Source: Planctomycetota bacterium (lineage in GTDB: Bacteria > Planctomycetota > UBA1135 > GCA-002686595). Taken from it: 56,076 bases of DNA. The position numbers were made by a program, and so were the translations under genes. The notes beneath the pieces are model-generated. The model was given only the letters and a program-made list of their open reading frames with translations. It was not told the DNA's origin and searched no databases. This document shows, in pieces, positions 26,115 through 33,849 of this stretch. The DNA lies in NCBI GenBank assembly GCA_028278425.1, contig JANQEJ010000096.1, positions 1 through 56,076 of the forward strand, written 5' to 3'. Position 1 is the stretch's first letter. Each line of letters starts with the position of its first letter.

Positions 26115-26642
26115 GTGACGATCGACGCCGAAGACGCACCCGAGCGCCACGAGCGGCTGGCCATCCTGCGCGAGTCGCTGAGCGAGGCGTTCCACCCTCT
26201 TATGGTCGGCTTCGCCCGCGCCGTCCTCCGCGACCCGCCGCGGGCCGAGGACGTGCGCTCGGCGCAGGGTCCGGAGCCCCCGGCCGTGGTCCACGTGGCC
26301 ACCGAGGTCGTGCTCGAGCTCGGCGGCGACTTCTCGGGGTACGTCGTCCTCCGGTGCTCCGCGCACGGTCCGATCGACCTCCCGAGCGGCCTGCTGCTGA
26401 TGACTCCCGACGAGGCGCTCGCGGTCGAGCAGGTCTCCGCGGCCCTCGGGCGGTGCGCCGCCCTGGTCGCGGGCGTGCTCGCGCGGCGCGCGGGCGACGT
26501 GGAGCTCGGCGAGCCGCGCGTCCTCGGCGCGGACGAGCCGACCGCGTCCCAGCGGGGCGGCGTCCTGGTCTACCGGCTCGCGCAGGGCGTGCTCGCCGCG
26601 GAGATCTGGGCGCACGATCCACCGGGCATTCCGTCGGCCTAG
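26115..26642 (+). CDS. CheX/CheC-like domain protein, phosphatase motif apparently lost
   Basis: A 175-aa protein from a GTG at 26115. The body resembles CheX-type chemotaxis phosphatase domains: ILRESLSEAFHPLMVGFA, then a beta region with FSGYVVLRCSA, then the helix SAALGRCAALVAGVL. In CheX this helix carries the catalytic ExxN (like GELANMIAG); here Arg and Ala occupy those sites, so dephosphorylation of CheY-like proteins is unlikely. No chemotaxis genes are nearby. The start is uncertain because no strong ribosome-binding site is seen; the upstream in-frame sequence looks non-coding. It is convergent with the zinc-ribbon gene. Confidence 0.6.
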   Translation: MTIDAEDAPERHERLAILRESLSEAFHPLMVGFARAVLRDPPRAEDVRSAQGPEPPAVVHVATEVVLELGGDFSGYVVLRCSAHGPIDLPSGLLLMTPDEALAVEQVSAALGRCAALVAGVLARRAGDVELGEPRVLGADEPTASQRGGVLVYRLAQGVLAAEIWAHDPPGIPSA

Positions 26643-26691
26643 AGCTCCGCGCCGGGGATTCTCCGCGCGCCGGCTCGCGCGGCGCGGACGC

Positions 26692-27651
26692 TCACTGGTC
26701 CATGTCGACGTGCCAGCCCAGGAGGCCGCCGGGGATGACGCCGCTGAGCATGCCGAGCACGAAGACGAACATGCCGAAACCGCCGCCCCCGGCGACGGCC
26801 ACGATGAGGACGAGCGGCAGCATGTAGAACCCGCCGAAGAGCGCGCCGATCAGGACCCCCTTGAAGAGACCGGCGTTGAAGCGGCTCACGCAGAAGCCGA
26901 GCGGGAAGCCGAAGACCGTCGCGCCCATCGCGTTCAGGATGAGCGACAGCGGGTGGATGCTCCCGGGCAGCCCGCCGACCAGGTTGATCCCGAAGCAGAG
27001 GATGATCCCGGTCACGCCGTGGCCGAGCCAGCGCCGCCACAGGCGCGCTTTGAACTCGCGCTCCTTGCGGAGCTCCGTCATGCGCTGTTCGCGGTTGAGC
27101 TGGTAGGTGTACGACTGCTGCGGCTCGGCCGGGCGCGGCGGCGGCGGAGCGAGGTCGCGGCGCGGCGCCGCGACGTCCAGGTCGGCCGTCACCGTCGAGA
27201 GCCCGGCGGGCGGCTGCGGAGCGGCGTCCGTGCGGAGCGAGAGCGCGGGGGCCGCGGGCGCGGCCGGGGCCGCCGGGATACCGCCCGCCGGAGCCGTGCT
27301 CTCCGCCGGCGGATCGTCGTCGGTCAGCGAGATGGACGCGCGCATCGCCGGCGCCGGGGTCGACGGCGCGGAGTACATGTCGGGGATCCCCGCCTGGTCG
27401 TCGCCTTCGTCGTCCAGGCTCACGGAGACGCGCGGCATGGGCGCCTCGGGCTGCCGCAGCTCGGGCACTTCCTCGGGCGGCGGGACCTCCGCCGGCTCGG
27501 CGGCCTCGTCCTGCGCGCTCTCCGCGGCTTCCTCGGCCCGGGCCGCGGCGTAGAGGAAGGAGCCGCACAGGTTGCAGCTCCGCGTGCCGGAGCGGTTCTC
27601 GTAGCCGCAGCTCGAGCACCGCAGGGTCTTGGCATGGTTGGGATCGGCCAT
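26692..27651 (-). CDS. zinc-ribbon membrane protein
   Basis: A 319-aa protein. The N-terminus holds a zinc ribbon with CSSC (C12, C15) and CNLC (C26, C29). Residues about 35-190 are a low-complexity Pro/Ala/Glu linker. The last about 110 residues contain about four hydrophobic helices (GVTGIILCFGINLVGGLPG, LSLILNAMGATVFGFPLG, GVLIGALFGGFYMLPLVLIV, FGMFVFVLGMLSGVIPGGLLG). The architecture, cytoplasmic ribbon plus disordered linker plus membrane domain, is common in planctomycetes; the function is unknown. I chose the ATG at 27651, directly before the ribbon, over an Arg-rich upstream extension. Confidence 0.72.
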   Translation of the reverse strand: MADPNHAKTLRCSSCGYENRSGTRSCNLCGSFLYAAARAEEAAESAQDEAAEPAEVPPPEEVPELRQPEAPMPRVSVSLDDEGDDQAGIPDMYSAPSTPAPAMRASISLTDDDPPAESTAPAGGIPAAPAAPAAPALSLRTDAAPQPPAGLSTVTADLDVAAPRRDLAPPPPRPAEPQQSYTYQLNREQRMTELRKEREFKARLWRRWLGHGVTGIILCFGINLVGGLPGSIHPLSLILNAMGATVFGFPLGFCVSRFNAGLFKGVLIGALFGGFYMLPLVLIVAVAGGGGFGMFVFVLGMLSGVIPGGLLGWHVDMDQ

Positions 27652-27771
27652 GTGCAGGGACGGACGCCTCCGCGCGCGAAGCGGACGCGATCCCATCGAC
27701 CAGGGGGGCTCCCCACCTTGAGGCGGCTTGAGCTCGGCGACGGATTCCAGGGACGGGAGCGCGGAGACCGC

Positions 27772-29142
27772 TCAGACGGCCTTGGCGCGCTCCCAGGGGC
27801 CGGTGAGCGCCAGCGTCAGCCCCGAGGTCTGGACGTTGACGAAGAGCGTGGTCCCGTCGGGGGAGAAGGTCGCCCCGGCCAGCTCCGAGTGGCTGCCCGC
27901 GTTGCGGCCGATCACGTAGATCTCGCCGGCGGCGGTGACCCCGAGGAGCTGGTCGGTCCCGTTGCCGTCCTCGCACAGGACGAGGTGCCCCCACGGCGCC
28001 ACGCAGAGGTTGTCGCACGCGTCCATGACCGTCTCGTCGTTCGGCTCGACGAAGAGCGAGAGCTTGGCGCGCTTCATGCGCTCCCGCCGCGTACCCTCGT
28101 ACTTGCTCGGCACGTAGCGCCAGACCTGGCCCTTCTTCGCCCGGCCGCCGTTCGTGCAGCAGAAGTAGATCGAGTCGTTGCCGAAGGCGATGCCCTCGCC
28201 GCGCGCGAAGCGGGCCGCGCCCTGCAGGAAGCCGCGGTGGCGGAGGTCGTCCTCCGGCGAGTCGGGATCCTCGAGGTCGACCCACTCGACGTCGATCTCC
28301 TCGCCCACGGGGATCCGCGTGAAGTCGTGCCAGTTGCGCGTGTCCAGGCTGCCCGCGCCGCGCACGCGCAGGGCCTGGAGCTTGCCGCCCTTCGCGAGCT
28401 CGCCGGGCACCTCGGGGACGAAGCGGTAGAGGAGGCCGTCGAACATGTCCTCGGTCAGGTAGACGCAGCCGCTGACCGGCTCGATCGCGACGGCCTCGTG
28501 GCGGAAGCGTCCGAGGCCGACCAGCGGAACCGGGTCCGCCAATCCCTCCGCGAGCGCGGGCACCTCGAAGCAGTAGCCGTGGTCCCGGCGCAGGGTGTCG
28601 TTGGCGTTCATGTGGACCTCCTCGCACGTGATCCACGAGCCCCACGGCGTCGGCCCGCCGGCGCAGTTGACCAGCGTGCACGCGAGGCTCAGCCAGTGGC
28701 GCTCGAGCTTCTGCTCCGCCGTATCGAACACGAGCGTCGTCGTTCCGCCGAGGCAGGCGTTCCCCGGGGTGCCCGGGTCGTACACCTTCTCCTCGGGCAC
28801 GCGCGCGAGGCGGCGGTTGCCCGGCCCGAAGGCTCCCCCGGCCCCGATCGTGTTCTCGTGGTTGCGCACGAGCACGGTCTTTCCGTCCGGGCCGGCGAAC
28901 GCCGCCATCCCGTCGTGCCGCCCGGGCACCAGGAAGCCGTCGTCCATCTCCTCGCCGACGCGCGAGATCACGGTGTAGCGGAAGTCGGCCGGGAGATCGA
29001 AGATCCCGTCGGGATCGGGGACCAGCGGTCCGAGCGCGTCCACCGCGACCGGCGACGGACGGCGGGCGAGGGAACGAAGCCCGGGGATTCCCGCGCTCAG
29101 GGCGGCCGCCCCGGCGAGGAAGTTCCGGCGGGAGAGCGTCAT
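27772..29142 (-). CDS. PhoX-family (DUF839) protein, Tat-exported
   Basis: A 456-aa protein with a twin-arginine signal (MTLSRRNFLAGAAALSAG). DUF839/PhoX blocks include VLVRNHENTIG, TPWGSWITCEE, GRFRHEAVAIEPVSGCVYLTEDM and FARGEGIAFGNDSIYFCCTNGG. PhoX alkaline phosphatases use a Ca/Fe cofactor and act in the periplasm on phosphomonoesters, but not all DUF839 proteins are proven phosphatases. The 178-nt gap to the divergent barrel gene (29143-29320) should hold its promoter; I saw no recognisable Pho box. The start was set at the ATG before the RR motif. Confidence 0.85.
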   Translation of the reverse strand: MTLSRRNFLAGAAALSAGIPGLRSLARRPSPVAVDALGPLVPDPDGIFDLPADFRYTVISRVGEEMDDGFLVPGRHDGMAAFAGPDGKTVLVRNHENTIGAGGAFGPGNRRLARVPEEKVYDPGTPGNACLGGTTTLVFDTAEQKLERHWLSLACTLVNCAGGPTPWGSWITCEEVHMNANDTLRRDHGYCFEVPALAEGLADPVPLVGLGRFRHEAVAIEPVSGCVYLTEDMFDGLLYRFVPEVPGELAKGGKLQALRVRGAGSLDTRNWHDFTRIPVGEEIDVEWVDLEDPDSPEDDLRHRGFLQGAARFARGEGIAFGNDSIYFCCTNGGRAKKGQVWRYVPSKYEGTRRERMKRAKLSLFVEPNDETVMDACDNLCVAPWGHLVLCEDGNGTDQLLGVTAAGEIYVIGRNAGSHSELAGATFSPDGTTLFVNVQTSGLTLALTGPWERAKAV

Positions 29143-29320
29143 GGATCGAAGGATACAGGATGCGGGTTCCTTCCCCACGCGCCGGGACGGGCGGATCGGC
29201 CTCCGCGGTCGGTCCGGAGGGGCAAGAATGTCCAAAACCCCCTCAACGGGGCGGCCCGGCGTGCCGATGGCGGGGACGGCCTCCCCGGCCTGCCAAGAAC
29301 CCCAGAACGTCACGCTCGAC

Positions 29321-30052
29321 ATGAACGGCTCCGCTCTCGGATTCCGCCTGCTTTGTGGCTGCGCGCCCCTGCTTCTCGGTCTCGGCTCCTGCGCGTCGAT
29401 CGGCGAGGGCTTCTTCTCCGCCGGTGACTCCGGACCGTACAGCGACCGCGCCTTCCACAAGGAGGGGTTCTACGTCGCCGGCTTCGGCGAGGCGACGCGC
29501 ATCGAGGGCGATTTCGACGATCCGATCGCGATCGTCGACGACCTGACGAACCCGACCGAATCGGTGGCGGTTCCCGAGCTCGACAACGGGGGCGGCTACA
29601 GCGTCAGGGCGGGCTACCGCTGGCACAAGCGCTCGCTCGAGATCGGCTACGGCGTGTCCGAGTTCGACGGCGACTTTCTCGGCTTCGACCTCGACGCGGA
29701 CGTCCACACGATCTCCGTGGACTTCAAGGAGTTCTATCGGGTCGAGACCAACCTGCAGCCCTTCCTCTTCGTCGGGCTCGGGATGCCGGAGATGAAGATC
29801 GACAACGCGGCGCTGGACCTCGTCACCGTCCCGCCGCCCCCCCCGCGCGACGCGGAGCTCGACGGCATCCAGATCAACGTCGGCGGCGGGGTCAACTTCT
29901 ACGTGACGCCCCAGCTCGCGCTCACCGCGCAGGGCATGTACACCTTCGGTCGTTACGACGAGGCGAAGACGCTCAGCGGCGACGAGTCGATCCTCGGGAC
30001 GATCGACGCCGACGCGCTGACGGCGGCGTTCGGCGTGTCGTACACGTTTTAG
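29321..30052 (+). CDS. outer-membrane beta-barrel lipoprotein
   Basis: A 243-aa protein with a signal peptide ending in the lipobox-like LGSCAS. The mature part has alternating amphipathic strands typical of small eight-stranded porin/OmpA-like barrels: GFYVAGFGEATRIEG, GGYSVRAGYRWHKRSLEIGYGVSEF, VHTISVDFKEFYRV, LQPFLFVGLGMPEM, IQINVGGGVNFYVTPQLALTAQGMYTF, ending in aromatic SYTF as expected for barrel insertion. The function is unknown. A hairpin at 30051-30071 separates it from the convergent gene. Confidence 0.78.
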   Translation: MNGSALGFRLLCGCAPLLLGLGSCASIGEGFFSAGDSGPYSDRAFHKEGFYVAGFGEATRIEGDFDDPIAIVDDLTNPTESVAVPELDNGGGYSVRAGYRWHKRSLEIGYGVSEFDGDFLGFDLDADVHTISVDFKEFYRVETNLQPFLFVGLGMPEMKIDNAALDLVTVPPPPPRDAELDGIQINVGGGVNFYVTPQLALTAQGMYTFGRYDEAKTLSGDESILGTIDADALTAAFGVSYTF

Positions 30053-30071
30053 TGTTCTGATTCAGGACACT
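30051..30071. terminator. hairpin between convergent genes
   Basis: Arms AGTGTTCTGA and TCAGGACACT (10 positions, one wobble) with a one-base centre. It starts within the stop codon of the barrel gene, 8 nt before the stop of the convergent gene. No U-tract follows, so it may be a bidirectional pause or stabilising hairpin. Confidence 0.55.
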
Positions 30072-30078
30072 GGCCCCG

Positions 30079-32676
30079 CTAGAAGAAGACGAAGATCTCC
30101 TGCAGGTTGCTCTCCTGCAGCGGGAAGGTGGCGCCGACCTCGACGGTCTGGCCGAAGATCGTGGTCGCGATCGGGACGCCGGCGAGCGGCAGGTTGACCG
30201 CAGTCCAGGCCTGGGTCGGGTCCACCGGAAAGACGCCGACGATCGGGACGTTGGTGAAGGCGGCGCCGAGGTCGAGGTGAACGATGCCGGGTAGGTCGCT
30301 CGGGCTGTCGAAGAGCGACACGACGAAGACCTGCAGCGAGCCGGGGGAGCCCGCGAAGATCACGTCGAGCCCGCCGGCGGAGAAGACGACGGCGCCGGGG
30401 TCCCCGGACCCCATCTGGAGCTTCGGCGCCGCCGGCGGGACCAGGGTGACGTCGAACGAGTCGGAGTAGACGCCGTCGCGCACCGTGATCGTCGCGGCGC
30501 CGAGGTGGTCGACCTGCTGCATGTCGAGCGTGATCAGGCCCGGGTGCACGAAGGTGTAGGGCTTGACGAGGCCGCCGATCGGCTGCCCGTCGATCTCGAC
30601 GGTCGTGCCCGCCCCGAAACCGCCGCCGACGAGCTGAACCGTTTCGCTCGTCCCGGGGATGAGGGAGTCGAGCTGCGCAGGAACGACCGCGGTCAGCTCG
30701 AAGAAGTCCGCCGGCGGGAAGGACACGCCGGGGACGTACTCGATCACGACGGTCTCGACGGACGACGTGCCCGTCGGCGTGTCGACGCGGAAGGTGAGCG
30801 AGTCCAGCCCCGCCGCGCTCGGGTTCGGCCGGATCACGCGGTACGGCCCGGTCCCGGTCGAGAGGATCGTCGCCTGCCCGGGCGGCTGCACGACCGTGTA
30901 GGTGGCGCCGGCCGGGTCGTCGTCGTAGGCGGCGGGAAGCTGGACGACGCAGGCCACGTCGTCCTGGACCTGGCGGGTGTAGCCGAACGCGACCGGTGCC
31001 GCGCCCGACGCCGCTCCGCCGGTATAGCCGATCGAGACGTCCACCGGGGCGCTGCGCGCCGTTCCGCCGCCGGCGAAGCTCGCCTCGGCCTGCACGCGCA
31101 CCGGGCCCGCGCCGAGGTTCTGGCCGTAGACGGTCAGCGTCGCGGACCCGCTCGCGCTCGCGGCGACGACGCGGCCGTTCTGGAGGAGCCGCACCTCGTC
31201 CACCGCAGAGCCGCTCGCCGCGAAGGTGAAGTCGAAGGGCTGCCCGAGGTCGCCGCTCGGCGGCGCGGCGCCGAGCGTCACGGCGAGGCCCCCGTTGTCG
31301 ACGTCGAGCTCGCCGATCCAGCGCCCCGTGTGCCGCGCCGGGTCGGTGTCGTAGGCGAGGACGCGCAGCTCGTGCCAGCCGTCCGCCAGGACGAGCGTGT
31401 CGAGCGTGAACGTCCCGCCGTCCGCGATCGTCTCGACGACGACGCCGTCGACGAGGAGCTCCATTCGGTCGATCGCCGCGCCCGGCGCGGTCGCGGCCGC
31501 TAAGGGCGCGATCGCGATCGTTCCGGAGACCGGCCCCGCCGGCGGCGCGGGCACGTCGACCGAGGGCGCGAACGCCCACGGCCGCGTCAGGGGGTCGCCG
31601 TAGAGCAGGTTCTGGAACGGCAGGAAGCCCATGCTGCGGAACCACGACTCGCCGAGCGTCATCCCCTTGCGGTACAGCACGTGCAGGCGCGCGTGCGGGA
31701 ACTTGCCCGAGTAGTTGCACGGCTCCTCCACCGTGCCGCAGGTGCCGCTCGCCCCCTTCTCGATCCACTCGGATATCTTGGTTTGCGAGGTCGTGTCGAA
31801 CTTGCCCGCGAAGCTCGTCAGGTGGTCCCCGAACGCGCCGGGCAGGATCGTGTAGCTCGCGCCGTCCACGTCCGGCGACGCCCAGCCGGTCATGACGCCG
31901 AGGCAGTCGTGCTCGCCGGTCGGCAGCACGGCGAAGATGTGCTCGGCGACGCCGCCGGCCGCGGCCATCTCGATCACCGCCTGCGGGTACGCGAAGTCGC
32001 GCGGGCCGCTGCGCGCGACGTCGGTGGTCTCGACGTAGTAGAACGTGCCGCCGGGCTGCGTTCCGTCGACCGCGGCGCTGCGGTCGATCATGTCGAGGAT
32101 CTCCTGGAGCGTGTTCCCGTTCGGCCCCGTGTACCCGAGCATCGCGCCGAGGAAGTACGCCTGCCCGCTCGCGCTCGGCACGCCGTCGAACCAGGAGTAG
32201 CTCGCGTCGAAGAACTGCGCGTCCCAGCTTTCGAGCGCGAACTGGCTCGACGTCTGGGAGGACAGGCTCCCGAAGATCTCGCCCGTCAGGTTGGCGAGCG
32301 TGTACCCCGAGGCGACGGCGAAGCGGTTGACCGGCGCGCACGAGTCGAAGACGTAGCCCGGCGCGCTGATGAAGAAGGTGTCGCCCGGCGGGATGAGGAC
32401 GTAGTCCACGTGGTCGCGGATCCGGCGGTTGTTGAGCGCGCCCTGGAAGCCCTCGAGGTTGACGTCGACGAACTCGACGTAGCTCGCGGCGCCGGGACGC
32501 ATGTACACCGCGTTCGCCGCCGGCACGTCGCGCTTCGCCATGTAGTAGTTGGCGACGTACATCGACTCCGCGTTGGCCGGATCGATGACGAGGATCGCGT
32601 GGTCGCCGGAACCGCCGGAAGAGATGGGCGCGGCGGAAACGAGGAGAAAGGCAAGGAGGGGGATCGGGTGCTTCAC
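30079..32676 (-). CDS. exported TIGR03790-type protein with Ig-like/IPT repeats
   Basis: An 865-aa protein with a signal peptide from a GTG start. Residues about 24-370 match the TIGR03790 pattern: DHAILVIDPANAESMYVANYYMAKRDVPAANAV, then DYVLIPPGDTFF, a Gly/Tyr-rich middle and FRSMGFLPFQNLLYGDPLTRPWAF. The remainder is beta-sandwich modules, including an IPT/TIG-like domain (about 655-745; LIPGTSETVQLVGGGFGAGTTVEIDG) and a planctomycete-like C-terminal module ending EIFVFF. TIGR03790 proteins have no established activity, although a caspase-like fold has been suggested for neighbours of this family. It is probably surface-exposed and transcribed with the FGE gene 56 nt upstream. Confidence 0.72.
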   Translation of the reverse strand: MKHPIPLLAFLLVSAAPISSGGSGDHAILVIDPANAESMYVANYYMAKRDVPAANAVYMRPGAASYVEFVDVNLEGFQGALNNRRIRDHVDYVLIPPGDTFFISAPGYVFDSCAPVNRFAVASGYTLANLTGEIFGSLSSQTSSQFALESWDAQFFDASYSWFDGVPSASGQAYFLGAMLGYTGPNGNTLQEILDMIDRSAAVDGTQPGGTFYYVETTDVARSGPRDFAYPQAVIEMAAAGGVAEHIFAVLPTGEHDCLGVMTGWASPDVDGASYTILPGAFGDHLTSFAGKFDTTSQTKISEWIEKGASGTCGTVEEPCNYSGKFPHARLHVLYRKGMTLGESWFRSMGFLPFQNLLYGDPLTRPWAFAPSVDVPAPPAGPVSGTIAIAPLAAATAPGAAIDRMELLVDGVVVETIADGGTFTLDTLVLADGWHELRVLAYDTDPARHTGRWIGELDVDNGGLAVTLGAAPPSGDLGQPFDFTFAASGSAVDEVRLLQNGRVVAASASGSATLTVYGQNLGAGPVRVQAEASFAGGGTARSAPVDVSIGYTGGAASGAAPVAFGYTRQVQDDVACVVQLPAAYDDDPAGATYTVVQPPGQATILSTGTGPYRVIRPNPSAAGLDSLTFRVDTPTGTSSVETVVIEYVPGVSFPPADFFELTAVVPAQLDSLIPGTSETVQLVGGGFGAGTTVEIDGQPIGGLVKPYTFVHPGLITLDMQQVDHLGAATITVRDGVYSDSFDVTLVPPAAPKLQMGSGDPGAVVFSAGGLDVIFAGSPGSLQVFVVSLFDSPSDLPGIVHLDLGAAFTNVPIVGVFPVDPTQAWTAVNLPLAGVPIATTIFGQTVEVGATFPLQESNLQEIFVFF

Positions 32677-32732
32677 ACCCGAATTCTAGCCGCGGGGTCG
32701 ATCTCCGGGTGCGCGCCGCCCGGGCCCCGCGC

Positions 32733-33770
32733 CTAACGGTCCGCGGGGCTCATCACGCACCGGAAACCGGTGTGCATCAGCCCGGTGTCGGGGCTCGTCT
32801 TCATCCGCGCGCTCGGCCGGTACCCGACGCAGTAGTTGTCGCTGCAGAGGAACGAGCCGCCGCGCGTCACGCGCTTCGCCATGTGAGGCTCCTGCGGGTC
32901 GAAGCTCGTGTCGGGTCCGCGCGGGTCCACGGCGACGCCGCCGCCGGCGGCGCGCCGCGCGTAGGTGTCGGGGCGGTACCAGTCCGCGCACCACTCCCAG
33001 ACGTTGCCGCCCATGTCGTAGAGGCCGTAGCCGTTCGGCGGGAACGAGCCCACGGGCGCCGATCCCTCGAACCCGTCCTCGACGCGGTTCGCCGCCGGGA
33101 AGGTGCCCTGCCAGACGTTCGCGAGCCACGCGTCGCCCGGGAGCTTCTCGCTCCCCCAGATCCACGGCTCGCCGGCGAGCCCGCCGCGCGCGGCGAGCTC
33201 CCACTCCGCCTCGGTCGGAAGGCGTTTCCCCGCCCAGGTCGCGTAGGCGACCGCGTCGTCCCACGACACGTGCACCACCGGGTGGTCGTCGAGGCCGTCG
33301 ATCGTCGTGTCCGGCCCGCCGGGATGGCGCCAGTTGGCCCCGACCTCCCAGCGCCACCACTCGAGCGGGCCGCGCGGGTCGTGCCCGGGCGCGGGCGGGT
33401 TCAGGACGAGCGAGCCGGGGAGCAGCGCCTCCGGCGGCAGCTCGGCGTCCGGCGGCAGGCCGAGCTCCGCGCGGGTCGCCGGGCGCTCGGCGGTGGTGAC
33501 GTAGCCGGTCTCCTCCACGAACGCGCGGAACTGCGCGTTCGTCACCTCGGTCGCGTCCATCCAGAAGCCGCTCACGCGGACCGTGTGGCTCGGGTGCTCG
33601 TCGGGCAGCGCGTGCCCGCCGGAGGCGCCCATCGCGAACTCGCCGCCCGGGATCCAGACCATGCCGGGCGGAGCGTCCTGCGGCGCTCCCGAGGGCGACT
33701 CCTCCGCCGGCGGGCCGCCGCACGCCGCGCAGGCCGCGAGAACCAGGAGAAGCGTCGAGCGCGTTTCCAC
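32733..33770 (-). CDS. formylglycine-generating enzyme-like (SUMF1/FGE) lipoprotein
   Basis: A 345-aa protein with a lipobox (LAACAAC) and the FGE-sulfatase fold: MVWIPGGEFAMGA, GFWMDATEVTNAQFRAFV, HPVVHVSWDDAVAYATWAGKRLPTEAEWE, YGLYDMGGNVWEWC. Unlike most SUMF1-domain proteins it keeps the catalytic pair: RGGSFLCSDNYCVGYRPSARM carries C309 and C314, equivalent to C336/C341 of human FGE. It could therefore convert a sulfatase Cys to formylglycine, using copper and oxygen, outside the cytoplasm. No sulfatase lies in the window; the nearest related fold is the phosphodiesterase at 36016. Start is GTG. It is divergent from the VIT/vWA gene across 79 nt. Confidence 0.86.
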   Translation of the reverse strand: METRSTLLLVLAACAACGGPPAEESPSGAPQDAPPGMVWIPGGEFAMGASGGHALPDEHPSHTVRVSGFWMDATEVTNAQFRAFVEETGYVTTAERPATRAELGLPPDAELPPEALLPGSLVLNPPAPGHDPRGPLEWWRWEVGANWRHPGGPDTTIDGLDDHPVVHVSWDDAVAYATWAGKRLPTEAEWELAARGGLAGEPWIWGSEKLPGDAWLANVWQGTFPAANRVEDGFEGSAPVGSFPPNGYGLYDMGGNVWEWCADWYRPDTYARRAAGGGVAVDPRGPDTSFDPQEPHMAKRVTRGGSFLCSDNYCVGYRPSARMKTSPDTGLMHTGFRCVMSPADR

Positions 33771-33849
33771 CGCGCCACCTTAGCGGATGGAGCGCGTAAG
33801 CTCTCTGTAGGTAGCGTGTCACGGCACGCGGCGGCGACATTCGACCTGC

